The notes under the pieces were generated by a model, which saw only the letters and a list, made by a program, of their open reading frames with translations, was not told where the DNA came from and did not search any database. A stretch of DNA of 64,000 bases from Campylobacter gracilis (lineage in GTDB: Bacteria; Campylobacterota; Campylobacteria; Campylobacterales; Campylobacteraceae), in NCBI RefSeq assembly GCF_018374135.1, contig NZ_JAHAFS010000001.1, positions 1 to 64,000 of the forward strand, given 5' to 3'. The stretch's first letter is position 1, and each line of letters opens with the position of its first letter. Made by a program: the position numbers and the translations under genes. Below are positions 34,994-45,060 of the stretch, in pieces.

Positions 34994-36368
34994 CGCCGCG
35001 CAAGCGTTTTTTACAAATCTATTAGGCGCGGATAATGCCTATTTTGACGAGGCTCATCGCACGGCATACTGCTACGACGCGACGAAAAGACGCTGCCTGC
35101 CGGACGGCGTGCTTTTCCCGCGAAGTGAGGACGATGTCAGTCAAATTTTAAAATTTTGCAACGGAAATTTAATCCCCATAGTTCCAAGAGGCGCAGGTAG
35201 CGGTTTTACGGGTGGATCTTTAGCCGCAAACGGCGGAGTGATTTTGGCATTTGAAAAACATATGAATAAAATTCTAGAAATCGACATGCAAAATCTACTC
35301 GCCGTAGTCCAACCCGGCTGCATAAATATCGATCTGCAAAAAGCAGCCGCAGCGCGCGGGCTTTTTTATCCGCCCGATCCCGCAAGCCAGGATTATTCCA
35401 CGCTAGGAGGCAATGTCGCCGAAAACTCCGGCGGTATGCGCGCCGCAAAATACGGCATCACCAAAGACTACGTAATGGCACTGCGTGCGGTACTGCCTAA
35501 TGGAGAGGTGATCCGAGCGGGCAAACGCACTATCAAAGACGTCGCAGGCTTCAACGTGGTAGGAATTTTAATCGCAAGCGAAGGCGCGCTTGCCGTCATC
35601 ACCGAAATCACGCTCAAACTAATCCCGATGCCAAAGCTTAAAAAGACCGCGATGGGCGTCTTTCCTAGCGTAGATGCAGCAATGAATGCCGTGTATAAGA
35701 CAATGGCAGCTGGTATCACGCCCGTGGCGATGGAATTTTTAGACGCGCTGTGCATAGCCGCGGTCGAGGAGAAATTTCACAAGGGCTTGCCGAAGGGTGC
35801 GGGCGCGATTTTGATCTGCGAAACAGACGGCAATTTAGAAGCAGTGCTTTTGGAGGAGCTCGCGCTCATAAAAGAAATTTTCGTTCAAAACGGCGCGAGC
35901 GACTTTCGCATCGCAGAAAGCGAAGAAGAGCGTGCGGGCATTTGGTTTGCGAGGCGCAACTGCTCGCAGGCGATCAATATCTACGGCACGCTTAAGCTAA
36001 ATGAGGACATCACCGTCCCGCGCTCGCAGCTGCCCGAGCTACTGCGCCGTATCGCGCGCATCGGCGATAAATACGGCGTGCACGTGCCCTGCTTCGGGCA
36101 CACGGGCGATGGCAACGTCCACACCAACGTCATGGTCGCCGACAAAAAGGACGAAGCTCAGGTGCAACGCGGACATGACGCGATTGCTGAGATTTTCAAA
36201 GCTACAGTTGATCTTGGCGGTACGCTCAGCGGCGAGCACGGCATCGGGCTAAGCAAAGCAGAATTTATGCCGTTAGCCTTTAGCGTAGCAGAGATGGAGC
36301 TATTTCGCGCAATCAAAAGGGCTTTTGATCCAAAAGGCATCTTAAATCCCGGAAAAATGGGGCTTTAA
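34986..36368 (+). CDS. glcD: FAD-linked glycolate/lactate oxidase subunit
   Basis: 460-residue FAD-binding oxidase of the GlcD/D-lactate dehydrogenase family. VPRGAGSGFTGGSLAANGG is the FAD pyrophosphate loop, STLGGNVAENSGGMRAAKYG and GHTGDGNVHTNVM are further signatures, and SGEHGIGLSK closes the C-terminal domain. It oxidises 2-hydroxy acids and passes electrons to the quinone pool. In Campylobacter and Helicobacter the gene follows a PgbA-like gene, as here. Confidence 0.93.
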   Translation: MNSAAQAFFTNLLGADNAYFDEAHRTAYCYDATKRRCLPDGVLFPRSEDDVSQILKFCNGNLIPIVPRGAGSGFTGGSLAANGGVILAFEKHMNKILEIDMQNLLAVVQPGCINIDLQKAAAARGLFYPPDPASQDYSTLGGNVAENSGGMRAAKYGITKDYVMALRAVLPNGEVIRAGKRTIKDVAGFNVVGILIASEGALAVITEITLKLIPMPKLKKTAMGVFPSVDAAMNAVYKTMAAGITPVAMEFLDALCIAAVEEKFHKGLPKGAGAILICETDGNLEAVLLEELALIKEIFVQNGASDFRIAESEEERAGIWFARRNCSQAINIYGTLKLNEDITVPRSQLPELLRRIARIGDKYGVHVPCFGHTGDGNVHTNVMVADKKDEAQVQRGHDAIAEIFKATVDLGGTLSGEHGIGLSKAEFMPLAFSVAEMELFRAIKRAFDPKGILNPGKMGL

Positions 36369-37005
36369 AATTAAAATCCTCATCCAACTTCTACGGTGAT
36401 TTGAAATCGATTTACCCCGCTTACCCCATCTAAAATTTTACTTTCTTACAATATGCCTGCTTAAAATTTATCTTGCTTGCAATTTATCTTATTTACAGGC
36501 TACTTCGAGTTAGTTTCAAGCTTGATCTACCCATTGACAGATCGATTTTGCTTGCCTTGCAATGAATAATTTTACTTGTTTATTGATAGATTCCATCCAC
36601 TTGATAATTGATTTTACTTACTTCGCAGATTGATTACCCCGTGCGATCTTTTCGGATATTTTTGCCATATCAGCTGTGATTGCATAGCTACTCGTTAGTT
36701 TGCGCATTTTTTTCTCTTTCAAAGATACATACTAAGATTATGATGAAATTCCTATATCGCGATGGATAAGTCTATGATAAGTTAAAATTCTGTCAATAAA
36801 ATCCACAGCATAGATTAAATTCTAAACTTCCAAAATACTGAAATTTTAAAATCACTATCTATCGCCATTATCGCAATATGCGAAATTTCAGCAATAAAAT
36901 TTTAAAGACGAAATTCCGCGGAATTCCATGAAATTCCATAAAGCTCCGTCAAATTTCTAAGTTAATTTCTATCTCGCCGTGTTATCGTCTAGCTAGCCCT
37001 ACCAT
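36369..37005. other. 637-bp spacer, no gene seen
   Basis: AT-rich, with the first half containing repeated words such as TTATCTTGCTTGCAATTTATCTTATTTAC-like runs, and the second half RAATTY motifs (about 36760-36960). No credible open frame or RNA gene. Confidence 0.5.
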
Positions 37006-37692
37006 CTATTTGGTAGCATTAGCCTCGCTTGCATTTATTTTATTCATCGCGGCTACTACATTGCAGCTAAACTCCGCTCCCAGCTTGCAGGCTTTGTCGT
37101 AATAGATCATCGCTTTATCCAGATCCGGCTCGCCAAATTCATTCTTTGAATACGCTAGCCCGACCCTCTGGCATCCCTCTGCCAAAGCAGCATCGCAAGA
37201 TTTGAGGAAAAACTTAAGAGCACCCTGATAGTCTTTTTCTTCGTAGCTAGCAACCGCAGCGTTCAAGCAGCCCTCGCCTAGTCCCAAATCGCATGATTTG
37301 GCAAAAAATGCGAACGTATTTTTCTTATCAGCATTTTTATAAGAGATTATCGCGGCATTGTAGCAAGCTTTGGCAGCTCCCAGCTCACACGCTTTGGAAT
37401 AAAACCGCGCGGACTTGCCCTTATCTTTCGTAGTTTTATATAAATTTTGCTCGTCGTAATATAAATCTCCCGCGATAGCACAACTATTTTCTAGCCCCGC
37501 TTCACAAGCTTTTTCAAACGGCTTTTTTGCTGCCTCATAATCGCGCTCCTCAAGCAAATACGCTCCGTAGTCTTCGCACGAATTAGCCCTACCGACGCCG
37601 CATCCGACAAACGAGACCCCCTGCGGGAAAAATATCTGCGCGAGCAAGTAGGCTGCTACGATTAGTGCGGCAATCGACGCTAAAATTTTCAT
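37006..37692 (-). CDS. Sel1-repeat protein, Hcp-like
   Basis: 228 residues with an N-terminal signal or anchor (about 1-20) and about five Sel1-like repeats of roughly 36 residues, each carrying paired cysteines, for example ACEAGLENSCAIAG, ACELGAAKACYNAA, SCDLGLGEGCLNAA. This is the cysteine-rich Sel1 pattern of Helicobacter Hcp proteins, which are secreted, disulfide-stabilised repeat proteins. Function here unknown. A related gene lies at 48759-49541. RBS AAAAGGAGC. Confidence 0.87.
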   Translation of the reverse strand: MKILASIAALIVAAYLLAQIFFPQGVSFVGCGVGRANSCEDYGAYLLEERDYEAAKKPFEKACEAGLENSCAIAGDLYYDEQNLYKTTKDKGKSARFYSKACELGAAKACYNAAIISYKNADKKNTFAFFAKSCDLGLGEGCLNAAVASYEEKDYQGALKFFLKSCDAALAEGCQRVGLAYSKNEFGEPDLDKAMIYYDKACKLGAEFSCNVVAAMNKINASEANATK

Positions 37693-38491
37693 TTTTGCTC
37701 CTTTTAAATTTTAAAAATAATTATAGCAAAAAGCGAGGGATAAAATTTTAATTTTTGATAATAGCTGTGAAATTTGCGGCGAATTCTTGTAAAATTCCTA
37801 TCAAAATCCCAAGCAAAATTTTAAATAAAATTCTAAACGGAACTTTGAGCAGAATTTTAAAAAAGACAAATTAAAATTTTAATTGCAAGATTGTTTTTAT
37901 AGCTGGCTGCCCCACACTTTTTACTCGCACCGTCTATGCGGCATCCACGGCGCCTGCAGTACTTTATAATAACTAAAACGCATTTAATCTTTGAGACCTA
38001 AAACGCCTACAACCTCTTCAATGACGATTTATCAGAGCGATGATCTAGTATGTAAAACATTTTGCCATATACCAAGCCCGTGGTAAGCATCTTGCCGTGC
38101 CCTAGAAAACTTTTGAAAATTTCGCATTGCTGTTTAGAAATTTTAAAAAATTTTACGCCGCCAGCCTTTAAGTTTTATCTTAGAAATAGGCTTTTCTATG
38201 CCAAAATCGCGGGCGTAATGCGTCTTTAGGCATTTTTTGCTCCGATACCCAGGCTTCTTAGATCCACGCCACTTAGATATATGAGCCTTAAAATAATCAA
38301 GGCCGCACGATATCTGTATCGCGTGCGTAAATTTCATATGTGTATGCTGCACCCACACATCATCCATGAACACTATATTTGCCGCGATTCCGCGCGCTGT
38401 ATGCCAAAAAAGCGTATCGGTCATGAGCGATAAATTTCCGCTTTTCGCCGCTTACACGATCCATGAAATTTTATCCTCTCGGTCTTTAAAT
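37693..38491. other. 799-bp spacer, no supported gene
   Basis: RAATTY motifs are dense in 37740-37890. A 93-codon open frame at 38143-38424 (minus) has no recognised family and a poorly placed ribosome site, so I do not annotate it as a gene. Confidence 0.45.
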
Positions 38492-38866
38492 TTACGCTTT
38501 TTTGGAGCCGAACTCTATCACGGCCTCCTCGCCGAACCACATCACGGAGTTCTTCATATCGCAAAACCGCGCCTCATCCGCCATCAGCTCCGCTAACACC
38601 GCTCGCGCTACCTCGCTGTTTCGTGCGTCCGCAAACGCCTGCACGCTTTCATACCATAGCTCGCCCATCGCGTCGTAGCCAAACGCTGCCGTCTCACGCT
38701 TGGTGCTCTGCCCCTCGGGAAAGACGGGAATAGTTTTTGCATAACGGATAATATTTAGCTCTTTTTGATTAGCCAAAACCTTTTGCGAATGCGCCGCCCA
38801 GTGCGCCAAAAACTCCTGCTGCGTGATACCCGGCGCCCTTTTTACTAACATCGTGATCTTAAACAT
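38492..38866 (-). CDS. EthD-domain protein
   Basis: 124-residue protein with the EthD dimeric alpha/beta-barrel pattern: FKITMLVKRAPGITQQEFLAHW at the N-terminus, then HSQKVL and a RYAKTIPV strand, and a C-terminal strand ending AVIEFG. EthD-type proteins act on small molecules, or are of unknown function. ATG follows GGGAGCGG. No co-transcribed neighbours. Confidence 0.75.
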   Translation of the reverse strand: MFKITMLVKRAPGITQQEFLAHWAAHSQKVLANQKELNIIRYAKTIPVFPEGQSTKRETAAFGYDAMGELWYESVQAFADARNSEVARAVLAELMADEARFCDMKNSVMWFGEEAVIEFGSKKA

Positions 38867-39314
38867 AACCGCTCCCTAAATGAAATTTATCGCAAAATTT
38901 ACGCCCTATTTTATGATACCTCCGCGCCTTTTTGCGATTTTTACTTCACGTTCTTTGCGTCTAAATAGACCTTGCAAAAACTTAAAATAGCAACCGTACA
39001 CGCTAGCACAAACCGCCAAAATACATAAGTCTCGCCACTTAAAACTTAAATCGCTGTCAATCTCACTCGGTTTAACTACCTAAAGCGTCATTTACGGCTG
39101 CCGCCAAAATAAATTCCGCAGGCTCTTTGCAGGCAAAGCAAAATTTCGCCAAGCTTTAGCGAACGATGAAAATTTTACTGACTTTCGGCGCGCATAAATT
39201 CCGTCTATTTTAGGCGAGCGAGTAAAATTCCGCGGCCTTTCAAACGGCGACAAAACAGACGAGCGGCGATTTTCTCTTGCGCCGCCGCGGGCAAATTATG
39301 TTGCTACGCACGCG
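38867..39314. other. 448-bp spacer, no gene seen
   Basis: No open frame of interest. A few RAATTY motifs, for example near 38882, 38896, 39109 and 39131. No recognised RNA gene. Confidence 0.45.
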
Positions 39315-39707
39315 CTAACCCTTGCTCGACAAAAACCTCTGCAAAATTATCGTCGCGGCGATACTATCAAAGCGCGGATCCTTGCCGCCCCCCTTAGCGC
39401 CTTTGCTCGCAAACTCTGCCGCTTCGGCGCTCGAAAAGCTCTCGTCTTGAAATTTTATCTCGCCGTCAAAATCCAGCAGCGAGGCGAAGTGGCGTATGCG
39501 CCTGCTCATCTCCTCCTCGCTCGCCCCGCCGCGCGGCACGCCAAGCACCAGCATGCTGGCGCCCTTTTCGCGCAGCAGTTCGCTTAGCTCGCGCGCGGCT
39601 TGGGTGCGATTTTTGCGCAGGATCGGCTCGCACGGAAGCGGCGTCTTATCATCCGGTGCCGCCGCCACGCCGATACGTTTAAGCCCAAGATCGATCGCAA
39701 CTATCAA
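39315..39707 (-). CDS. ruvX: RuvX/YqgF-family nuclease-like protein
   Basis: 130-residue RNase H-fold protein. IVAIDLGLKRIGVA opens the fold with the first catalytic Asp, LVLGVPRGG is the middle motif, and FQDESFSSAEA carries the second acidic residue. RuvX/YqgF proteins process pre-16S rRNA or Holliday junctions. The Asp motif sits at residue 5, so the start must be the TTG at 39707, behind AAGGAT. It is downstream of dprA as in C. jejuni. Confidence 0.88.
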   Translation of the reverse strand: MIVAIDLGLKRIGVAAAPDDKTPLPCEPILRKNRTQAARELSELLREKGASMLVLGVPRGGASEEEMSRRIRHFASLLDFDGEIKFQDESFSSAEAAEFASKGAKGGGKDPRFDSIAATIILQRFLSSKG

Positions 39708-39906
39708 AATTTTATCCTTTTTAGTTCAGCTTCGGCAAACCGCGCGGGTTTGTTTTAAGCTCAAGTGCTACTTGCGGAAGGTAAAATTTTACCGAGCCGC
39801 CTTTTTCTAAATTTAAACACCGACCGCGCAGACTACGCGCCGTGCAAACAAGCCGTGCCGGCGGGCGGCGCCGATCAAACCACGGCGAGCAAGCGCTGCT
39901 CGCCGG

Positions 39907-40695
39907 CTACTTTGCCACGATCTTTGCGCCTAAAATTTCGATCTTGCCTTCAAGCTCGTATTCATAAATTTTATCGCCGAAGCGCTCGATCGCCGCTTGC
40001 AGATCGGAATTTAGCGCTAAAAATTCCATCACTTCATCCTGCACGCGCTCAGTATTTTGCAGCGTCTGCGGAGCCAAAGAGGCGACAAACTCGCCAAAAT
40101 CCGCGATCAGCCGCGCCTGGGATTTTGCGAGCAGATCATTCGTGCCCGCGCTCTCGTCCATGCGGTGCGGCAGCACGTACACGGGTATGCCCATCTCGCG
40201 AGCCAGGCGCGCACTTTGTAGTGAGCCGCTGCGGGGCTCGGCTTGAGCGACGATCAGCGCTTCGGATAGCGCCACGACGATGCGGTTGCGCTGCAAAAAC
40301 TGAAATCCGCGCGCGCTCACGCCGTCCTCATACTCGCTAAGCGCGAGGCTGCGCTCGTAAATTTTGCCGATCATAGCAGCGTTTTGCGCGGGATAAATTT
40401 GATCAAGACCGTTACCAAAAACCGCGATCGTGTTTGGAAACGCCCCTTCGTGAGCAGCTATGTCGCAGCCGATCGCCGCGCCGCTTACGACGCAAAAGTC
40501 CGCATCGCTCAAAGCGCGCGCGAGGCGCAGGATCAAATTTTTGCTATAAACGCTCATCTTGCGCGAGCCCACTATCGAGATGCGACGCTTTTGCAGTAGC
40601 GCCGGCTCGCCCCTAAAATACAGCTGCGCGGGCTCGCTCACACCGAGCCTTGCTAGGCTTGGAATTTTAAAACTAAGCTCACTCGTAGTACTCAT
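39907..40695 (-). CDS. dprA: DNA processing protein DprA
   Basis: 262-residue Rossmann-fold protein that loads RecA on incoming single-stranded DNA during natural transformation. ISIVGSRKMSVYSK, VVSGAAIGCDIAAHEGA, TIAVFGNGLDQIYP and EYEDGV are the family motifs; a PRSGSLQSARLA segment follows. Start ATG at 40695, overlapping the deacetylase stop by 17 bp. Its presence supports competence in this organism, which matters for the RAATTY observation. Confidence 0.92.
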   Translation of the reverse strand: MSTTSELSFKIPSLARLGVSEPAQLYFRGEPALLQKRRISIVGSRKMSVYSKNLILRLARALSDADFCVVSGAAIGCDIAAHEGAFPNTIAVFGNGLDQIYPAQNAAMIGKIYERSLALSEYEDGVSARGFQFLQRNRIVVALSEALIVAQAEPRSGSLQSARLAREMGIPVYVLPHRMDESAGTNDLLAKSQARLIADFGEFVASLAPQTLQNTERVQDEVMEFLALNSDLQAAIERFGDKIYEYELEGKIEILGAKIVAK

Positions 40696-41884
40696 AAATT
40701 TCGTCCAAATAGACCAAATCCACCTCGCCTAGGATGTCGGCGCTGTTTGCAAGCGCGCGCAGAGTGGAGCTTTTGGGATGGCCGATAGCGATGGCGTAAC
40801 CCTGCTTTTTAGCAAGCGCGACGGCTTCGCGCAGCTTTTTGCGCACCGCAGCGACGCTGTTTTGATTATCTAAAAACACATCGCGATGCACATATCGCAT
40901 GCCAAGCCCATTCATCGCCGCCTTAGCCTTGGTAGCGGGGCTCGTGCGCGAGTCGATAAATAAAAATCCATGCTCGTTCATCGCGCGCAGCAGATTTTGC
41001 ATCGCGCGCTCGTCAGCGGTAAATTTAGAACCGGTGTGGTTGTTTATAAATTTAGCGTTCGGAAAGTCCGCGCGCAGCTTCTCTATGACGCCTCGCAGCT
41101 TCTCGTAATTATCCGAGGTTCGCAGCGTCGCGGAATTATTTTTAGCAGAGCTCGCCTCCATCGGCAGGTGGATCGCGTAATGCTCAAAGCCGCGAGCGAG
41201 CGAGCGCGTATCCTTGCGCTGATACCCGGGCGGGAAGATGGACGGCGTCACTCGCACGGGCAGAGCGGCGATCTTTTGCGCCTGCTCGCCGGTACCTACG
41301 TCGTCGATGATGATCGCTAGCTTTGCGCGAGAGCCTGCGGGCAAAGCCTTGCGCGGCGATTTAGAAAGATCGTCCGCGCCGCTAGAAGCGTGGCTTTGGG
41401 CGGCAGAATTTATGGAATTTCCGGATGCGGAATTTGCCGCGGTAAAATTTACATCCGATCCGTCATTTGCCGAATTTGCGGCGGCGGAATTTGCGGAAGC
41501 CATAGAATTTACGGAATTTTGCGAGTTGTCGTTTCCTGAATTTTGCCTCGCTAAATTTTGTCCTGCGGAATTTTGCGATGCAGGCTCTACGGGAAGCTTC
41601 GGCGTAGTTATGTTTTGCTCGGCGATCTTATCGAGCTCCTTTTGAATCAGAGCTTCCTTCTGTGCAACGCTTAAACGCGGCTTTTTACCGCGAGGATCGG
41701 AAGTGCTCTCTGGGGCTTGTTTGCGCGAGCTTTGCTGCAACGCGGCTTTATTGCCCGAAAATACGAGATCCAAAACCGCGTAGGTAACCGCACCGCTTAA
41801 AAAGCATAAGATTACGACAAAGGCGATCGTTGCGTAGTTGATCGGGCGCTTTTTGCGGCGCCCGCGTGGATTTCTACTAGCCAA
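40679..41884 (-). CDS. divergent polysaccharide deacetylase (YibQ-like)
   Basis: 401 residues: a transmembrane anchor (about 17-38), a long linker, and a C-terminal deacetylase domain (about 188-401). LAIIIDDVGTG, YAIHLPMEA, FINNHTGSKFT, FIDSRTSP and IGHPKSST match the divergent polysaccharide deacetylase family (Pfam DUF610-type). The linker, residues about 103-172, is an Asn/Ser/Ala-rich low-complexity stretch dense in RAATTY motifs. The start is TTG at 41884, the only option before the membrane anchor. Positioned between ilvC and dprA, as in C. jejuni. Confidence 0.82.
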   Translation of the reverse strand: MASRNPRGRRKKRPINYATIAFVVILCFLSGAVTYAVLDLVFSGNKAALQQSSRKQAPESTSDPRGKKPRLSVAQKEALIQKELDKIAEQNITTPKLPVEPASQNSAGQNLARQNSGNDNSQNSVNSMASANSAAANSANDGSDVNFTAANSASGNSINSAAQSHASSGADDLSKSPRKALPAGSRAKLAIIIDDVGTGEQAQKIAALPVRVTPSIFPPGYQRKDTRSLARGFEHYAIHLPMEASSAKNNSATLRTSDNYEKLRGVIEKLRADFPNAKFINNHTGSKFTADERAMQNLLRAMNEHGFLFIDSRTSPATKAKAAMNGLGMRYVHRDVFLDNQNSVAAVRKKLREAVALAKKQGYAIAIGHPKSSTLRALANSADILGEVDLVYLDEIYEYYE

Positions 41885-41897
41885 AGCTCAGCCGAAA

Positions 41898-42920
41898 TCA
41901 GTTTTTATCTTTATTTACGAGCTTACCCTTGGCGATCCACGGCATCATCGCGCGAAGCTTATCGCCGGTTTTGGTAAGCAAGCTGTTTGCCGTGATATTG
42001 CGCTCGGCGTTCATCCGTACATAGCCCGCCTTGCGCTCGAGGATGAAGTCTTTTGCAAATTTGCCGTTTTGGATCTCTCTTAGCACCTCTTTCATCGCCG
42101 CTTTGCTGCTTTCGTTTATGACACGGTTTCCGCTTACATAATCGCCGTATTCTGCGGTGTTTGAGATCGAGTAGCGCATATCTGCCATACCACCTTGATA
42201 GATGAGATCCACGATCAGCTTCATCTCGTGCTGGCACTCAAAATACGCCATCTCGGGCTCATATCCCGCCTCGACGAGGGTCTCAAAGCCTGCGTTGATG
42301 AGCGCGCAAAGTCCGCCGCAAAGCACAGCCTGCTCGCCGAAAAGATCGGTCTCGGTCTCTGCTTTGAAGCTCGTTTCGATGATGCCGGTGCGACCGCCGC
42401 CGATCGCGCTTGCGTAGCTTAGAGCGAGCTCTTTGGCCCTGCCGCTTTCGTTTTGCGAAACGGCGATCAGCATAGGTACGCCGCCGCCGCTTACAAACTC
42501 GTTACGGACGGTGTGGCCCGGGGCTTTCGGAGCGATCATAATGCAGTCGACGCCCTTTGGAGGGACGATCTGTCCGAAGTGGATATTAAAGCCGTGCGCA
42601 AACGCAATCGCGTTGCCCTCGCTTAAATTCGGCTCGATCTCCGCTTTGAAAATGTCGCTTTGAAACTCATCGGGCGTTAGGATCATCACAAGATCAGCTG
42701 CCTTCGTAGCTTCGCCGACGCTCATTACTTTAAAACCCTTCGCCTCGGCCTTGCTCCAGCTCGCGCCGCCCTTTTTCAGGCCCACGATGACCTCTACGCC
42801 GCTATCTCGCAAATTTTCGGCGTGAGCGTGTCCCTGCGAGCCAAAGCCGATCATAGCGACCTTTTTAGCCTTAATCAAACCTAAATCGCAATCTTTGTCG
42901 TAAAAAACATTTATTGCCAT
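41898..42920 (-). CDS. ilvC: ketol-acid reductoisomerase
   Basis: 340-residue class I enzyme of valine/isoleucine/leucine biosynthesis that isomerises and reduces 2-acetolactate with NADPH. GFGSQGHAHAENLRDSG is the nucleotide-binding loop; FAHGFNIHFG and APKAPGHTVR follow; DLFGEQAVLCGG and ECQHEMKLIVDLIYQGG hold the metal-binding acidic residues. Heads the ilvC-deacetylase-dprA-ruvX unit. Confidence 0.95.
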   Translation of the reverse strand: MAINVFYDKDCDLGLIKAKKVAMIGFGSQGHAHAENLRDSGVEVIVGLKKGGASWSKAEAKGFKVMSVGEATKAADLVMILTPDEFQSDIFKAEIEPNLSEGNAIAFAHGFNIHFGQIVPPKGVDCIMIAPKAPGHTVRNEFVSGGGVPMLIAVSQNESGRAKELALSYASAIGGGRTGIIETSFKAETETDLFGEQAVLCGGLCALINAGFETLVEAGYEPEMAYFECQHEMKLIVDLIYQGGMADMRYSISNTAEYGDYVSGNRVINESSKAAMKEVLREIQNGKFAKDFILERKAGYVRMNAERNITANSLLTKTGDKLRAMMPWIAKGKLVNKDKN

Positions 42921-43086
42921 AATGCATCCTTTTTTAAAAATTTAGGCGAGATTGTAGCTAAAATTTGCTTTTACGTAGATAAACCGCGCGCCGCGGATAT
43001 GATCGTAGAATTTACAGCGCGTCTAAAGCAAGCCGAAACAAACGCTCGAGCTATAAAATTTTAATCGGCGTTTGCCGCGGAAAAGT

Positions 43087-43165
43087 AGGCACAAAATACG
43101 CGAGCTATCACAAAGGGCGAGCTCAAATTTAGCCCGCTGCGGCGGGTAAAATTTCGCTATAATTT
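43087..43165 (+). promoter_or_regulatory. duplicated promoter region, copy A
   Basis: 79-bp segment matching 45351-45429 without gaps, 67 of 79 bases the same. It ends in TTCGCTATAATTT, where TATAAT at 43158-43163 is a good -10. It lies just upstream of the DUF1963-like gene. Confidence 0.7.
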
Positions 43166-43202
43166 CACAAAGGCGCTAAAATTCCAACCGAAAAGGACGC
43201 AA

Positions 43203-43922
43203 ATGCAAACGGATCTGCAAGAAAAGATTAAGGAGCTGCAGCGCAAGATCGCGCGCGAAATCACCTATTTTCAGACGGGCGGAGTGAGGCCGCGAGGCGC
43301 GATCGATGAGTGCTGGATCGACCGCGTGCTCGCTTGCGCGACGGACGAGGAGCTGCCGACTGATCAAAACGGTGCGCCGATGCTCCCTCTGGCGCAGTTT
43401 TACCTGCCCGCGCTGCCCTACGTGCCGCAGATCTTGGACGGCGTCAAGCTGCTTACGGTTTTCATCTCGCAGGATCTCATCGGCAAATTTGATGAGAATA
43501 TGGACGGCCTGTGGGCAATCCGCGAGTATAGCGACGTAAGCGAGCTCGTCATAAAGGAGCTTTCAAATCCGCGCTCGCAGATAAGACCCTTTCCTTTGCA
43601 GCCAAAATTTGCCGCGGACGATACGCCCGTTTGGGACGGCGGCGGGCTGGATGCGAACGCCATAGATGAAATTTTGCGTCTTGAGGAGACAGAGGGGCTC
43701 GAGTATTACGACGATATCGCCTTGGAGTTTTATAACTGCACGAAATTCGGCGGCTATCCCTCCTTTTGCCAGCCGGGAGTGAGCTTCGGCGAGGGTTTTC
43801 AGTTTGTTTTCCAGATCTCAAGCGACGAAAAGGCGAATTTTAAAGTCATAGACGGCGGTAGCTTGATGTTTGCTAAAAACCCGCAAAGCGGCGCGTGGAG
43901 CCTGTATTATGATTTCGATTAG
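43203..43922 (+). CDS. DUF1963 (YwqG-like) protein
   Basis: 239-residue soluble protein of the DUF1963/YwqG family. Visible hallmarks: LPLAQFYLPALP, KFGGYPSFCQPG (family motif GGYPxFxQ) and FQISSD followed by DGGSLMF. Function unknown; YwqG proteins are common in toxin-immunity neighbourhoods. It starts at ATG 43203 behind AAAAGGAC and has its own promoter copy A. First gene of an accessory cluster. Confidence 0.82.
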   Translation: MQTDLQEKIKELQRKIAREITYFQTGGVRPRGAIDECWIDRVLACATDEELPTDQNGAPMLPLAQFYLPALPYVPQILDGVKLLTVFISQDLIGKFDENMDGLWAIREYSDVSELVIKELSNPRSQIRPFPLQPKFAADDTPVWDGGGLDANAIDEILRLEETEGLEYYDDIALEFYNCTKFGGYPSFCQPGVSFGEGFQFVFQISSDEKANFKVIDGGSLMFAKNPQSGAWSLYYDFD

Positions 43923-44250
43923 GCGCGCGAAATGTAAATTTAGCTCGCCCGCAAAATTCCGCCGCTTTAAATAAATGCCTGGGCCGCATAAATTTACGAT
44001 GAATTTTATCGGCGTGCGGCTTTGAGCTCGCTCGGCGCGGATTAAATTTAGACGGCCGCGCGCCCCGATCTAGATTAAATTTAAACTGCCGAAAGACGAG
44101 CCGTATAGTTGCAGACGCTCCCAATACGGCAAGCGAGCTACGAAAAATCGGCGCCGCAAAATTTTAAAATTTTATAACTGAGATTTCGGATTCGAGCTTG
44201 AAATTTAAGGCGTGCTTGAAATTTTAACCCATAAATTTAAAGGAGCGAAA
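43923..44250. other. spacer, no gene seen
   Basis: AATT-rich spacer with AAAGGAGCG ribosome site for the next gene at about 44239. No duplicate of the promoter element seen at 43087 and 45351. Confidence 0.45.
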
Positions 44251-45060
44251 ATGAACGCAAACGAGCTTGCAAACATCTGGCGCAGGCCGATCTACCTGCC
44301 CTATCTACAAGATCCGCTTACGCCCGAGGCGCTGCGAGCTGCAGAAGAGGAGCTAGGGCACGCCCTGCTGCGCGAGCTTACTATGATGCTGAGCGTGCAA
44401 AATGGCGGCTACCTGCGCTACGAGCTAGAGGGCTACCCGCTGGACGCCGTCAGCGGCATCGGCGAGGCGTATCCGTCGCTTACGCGCTTTAGCTGGGGCG
44501 AAGAGCGCGAGTGCGTGAGCTTCGAACTTGACGGGCTGGTGCCCTTCAGCGGCGACGGGCATTGGTATCTGTGCCTGGACTACCGCGCGAGCGAACAGCC
44601 TGCAGTCGCCTACATCGACGTCGAGTGTGACGAGCAAAACATCATCGCGCAGGATTTCGCTTCGTTTTTGGCGCTTTTGCGGCTCGATACGGGCGGCAAG
44701 ATCGCGCTGCAAATGGGGTTCGATCTAGACGGCACGAAGGCGCGGCTGGAGGAAATTTTGAGCGTGCGAGCTAGAGCCGCCGATCCGCAGCTTTACGGCT
44801 TTAGCGTGTATAATTTCGCTCGCAATAGCGGCATGCTGAGCCTTAGCCCGAACGAGGTTCGGCTCGGATTTGCCAGGCGGGGCGAGCGACGGTTTAAAGA
44901 GCTTAAGAACTTCAGCGAGCCCGCCCTGCGCTATGCTGAGCTGGATGCGGGCGCGATGATACTGGACGTTTTCAAAGAGGAGCTGATGGATGAAATTTTG
45001 CGTGAGCTAAAGGATGCGGGTTTGTGCGCACAGAGCCTAAAAGACGCGATCGGCGCGTAA
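44251..45060 (+). CDS. SMI1/KNR4 (SUKH) family protein
   Basis: 269 residues. DPLTPEALRAAEEELGHALL and MLSVQNGGYLRYE are the classic SUKH motifs; then WYLCLDYR and VAYIDVECDEQN follow, completing the domain by about residue 145. The C-terminal 120 residues form a second, unrecognised region. SUKH proteins usually neutralise toxins of contact or secretion systems; no toxin gene is adjacent. ATG at 44251 follows AAAGGAGCG; an earlier frame start lacks this site. Confidence 0.8.
   Translation: MNANELANIWRRPIYLPYLQDPLTPEALRAAEEELGHALLRELTMMLSVQNGGYLRYELEGYPLDAVSGIGEAYPSLTRFSWGEERECVSFELDGLVPFSGDGHWYLCLDYRASEQPAVAYIDVECDEQNIIAQDFASFLALLRLDTGGKIALQMGFDLDGTKARLEEILSVRARAADPQLYGFSVYNFARNSGMLSLSPNEVRLGFARRGERRFKELKNFSEPALRYAELDAGAMILDVFKEELMDEILRELKDAGLCAQSLKDAIGA

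Noticed and set aside
38143..38424. 93-residue minus-strand open frame
   Set aside because: No family resemblance and a ribosome site poorly spaced; surrounded by repeat-like spacer.
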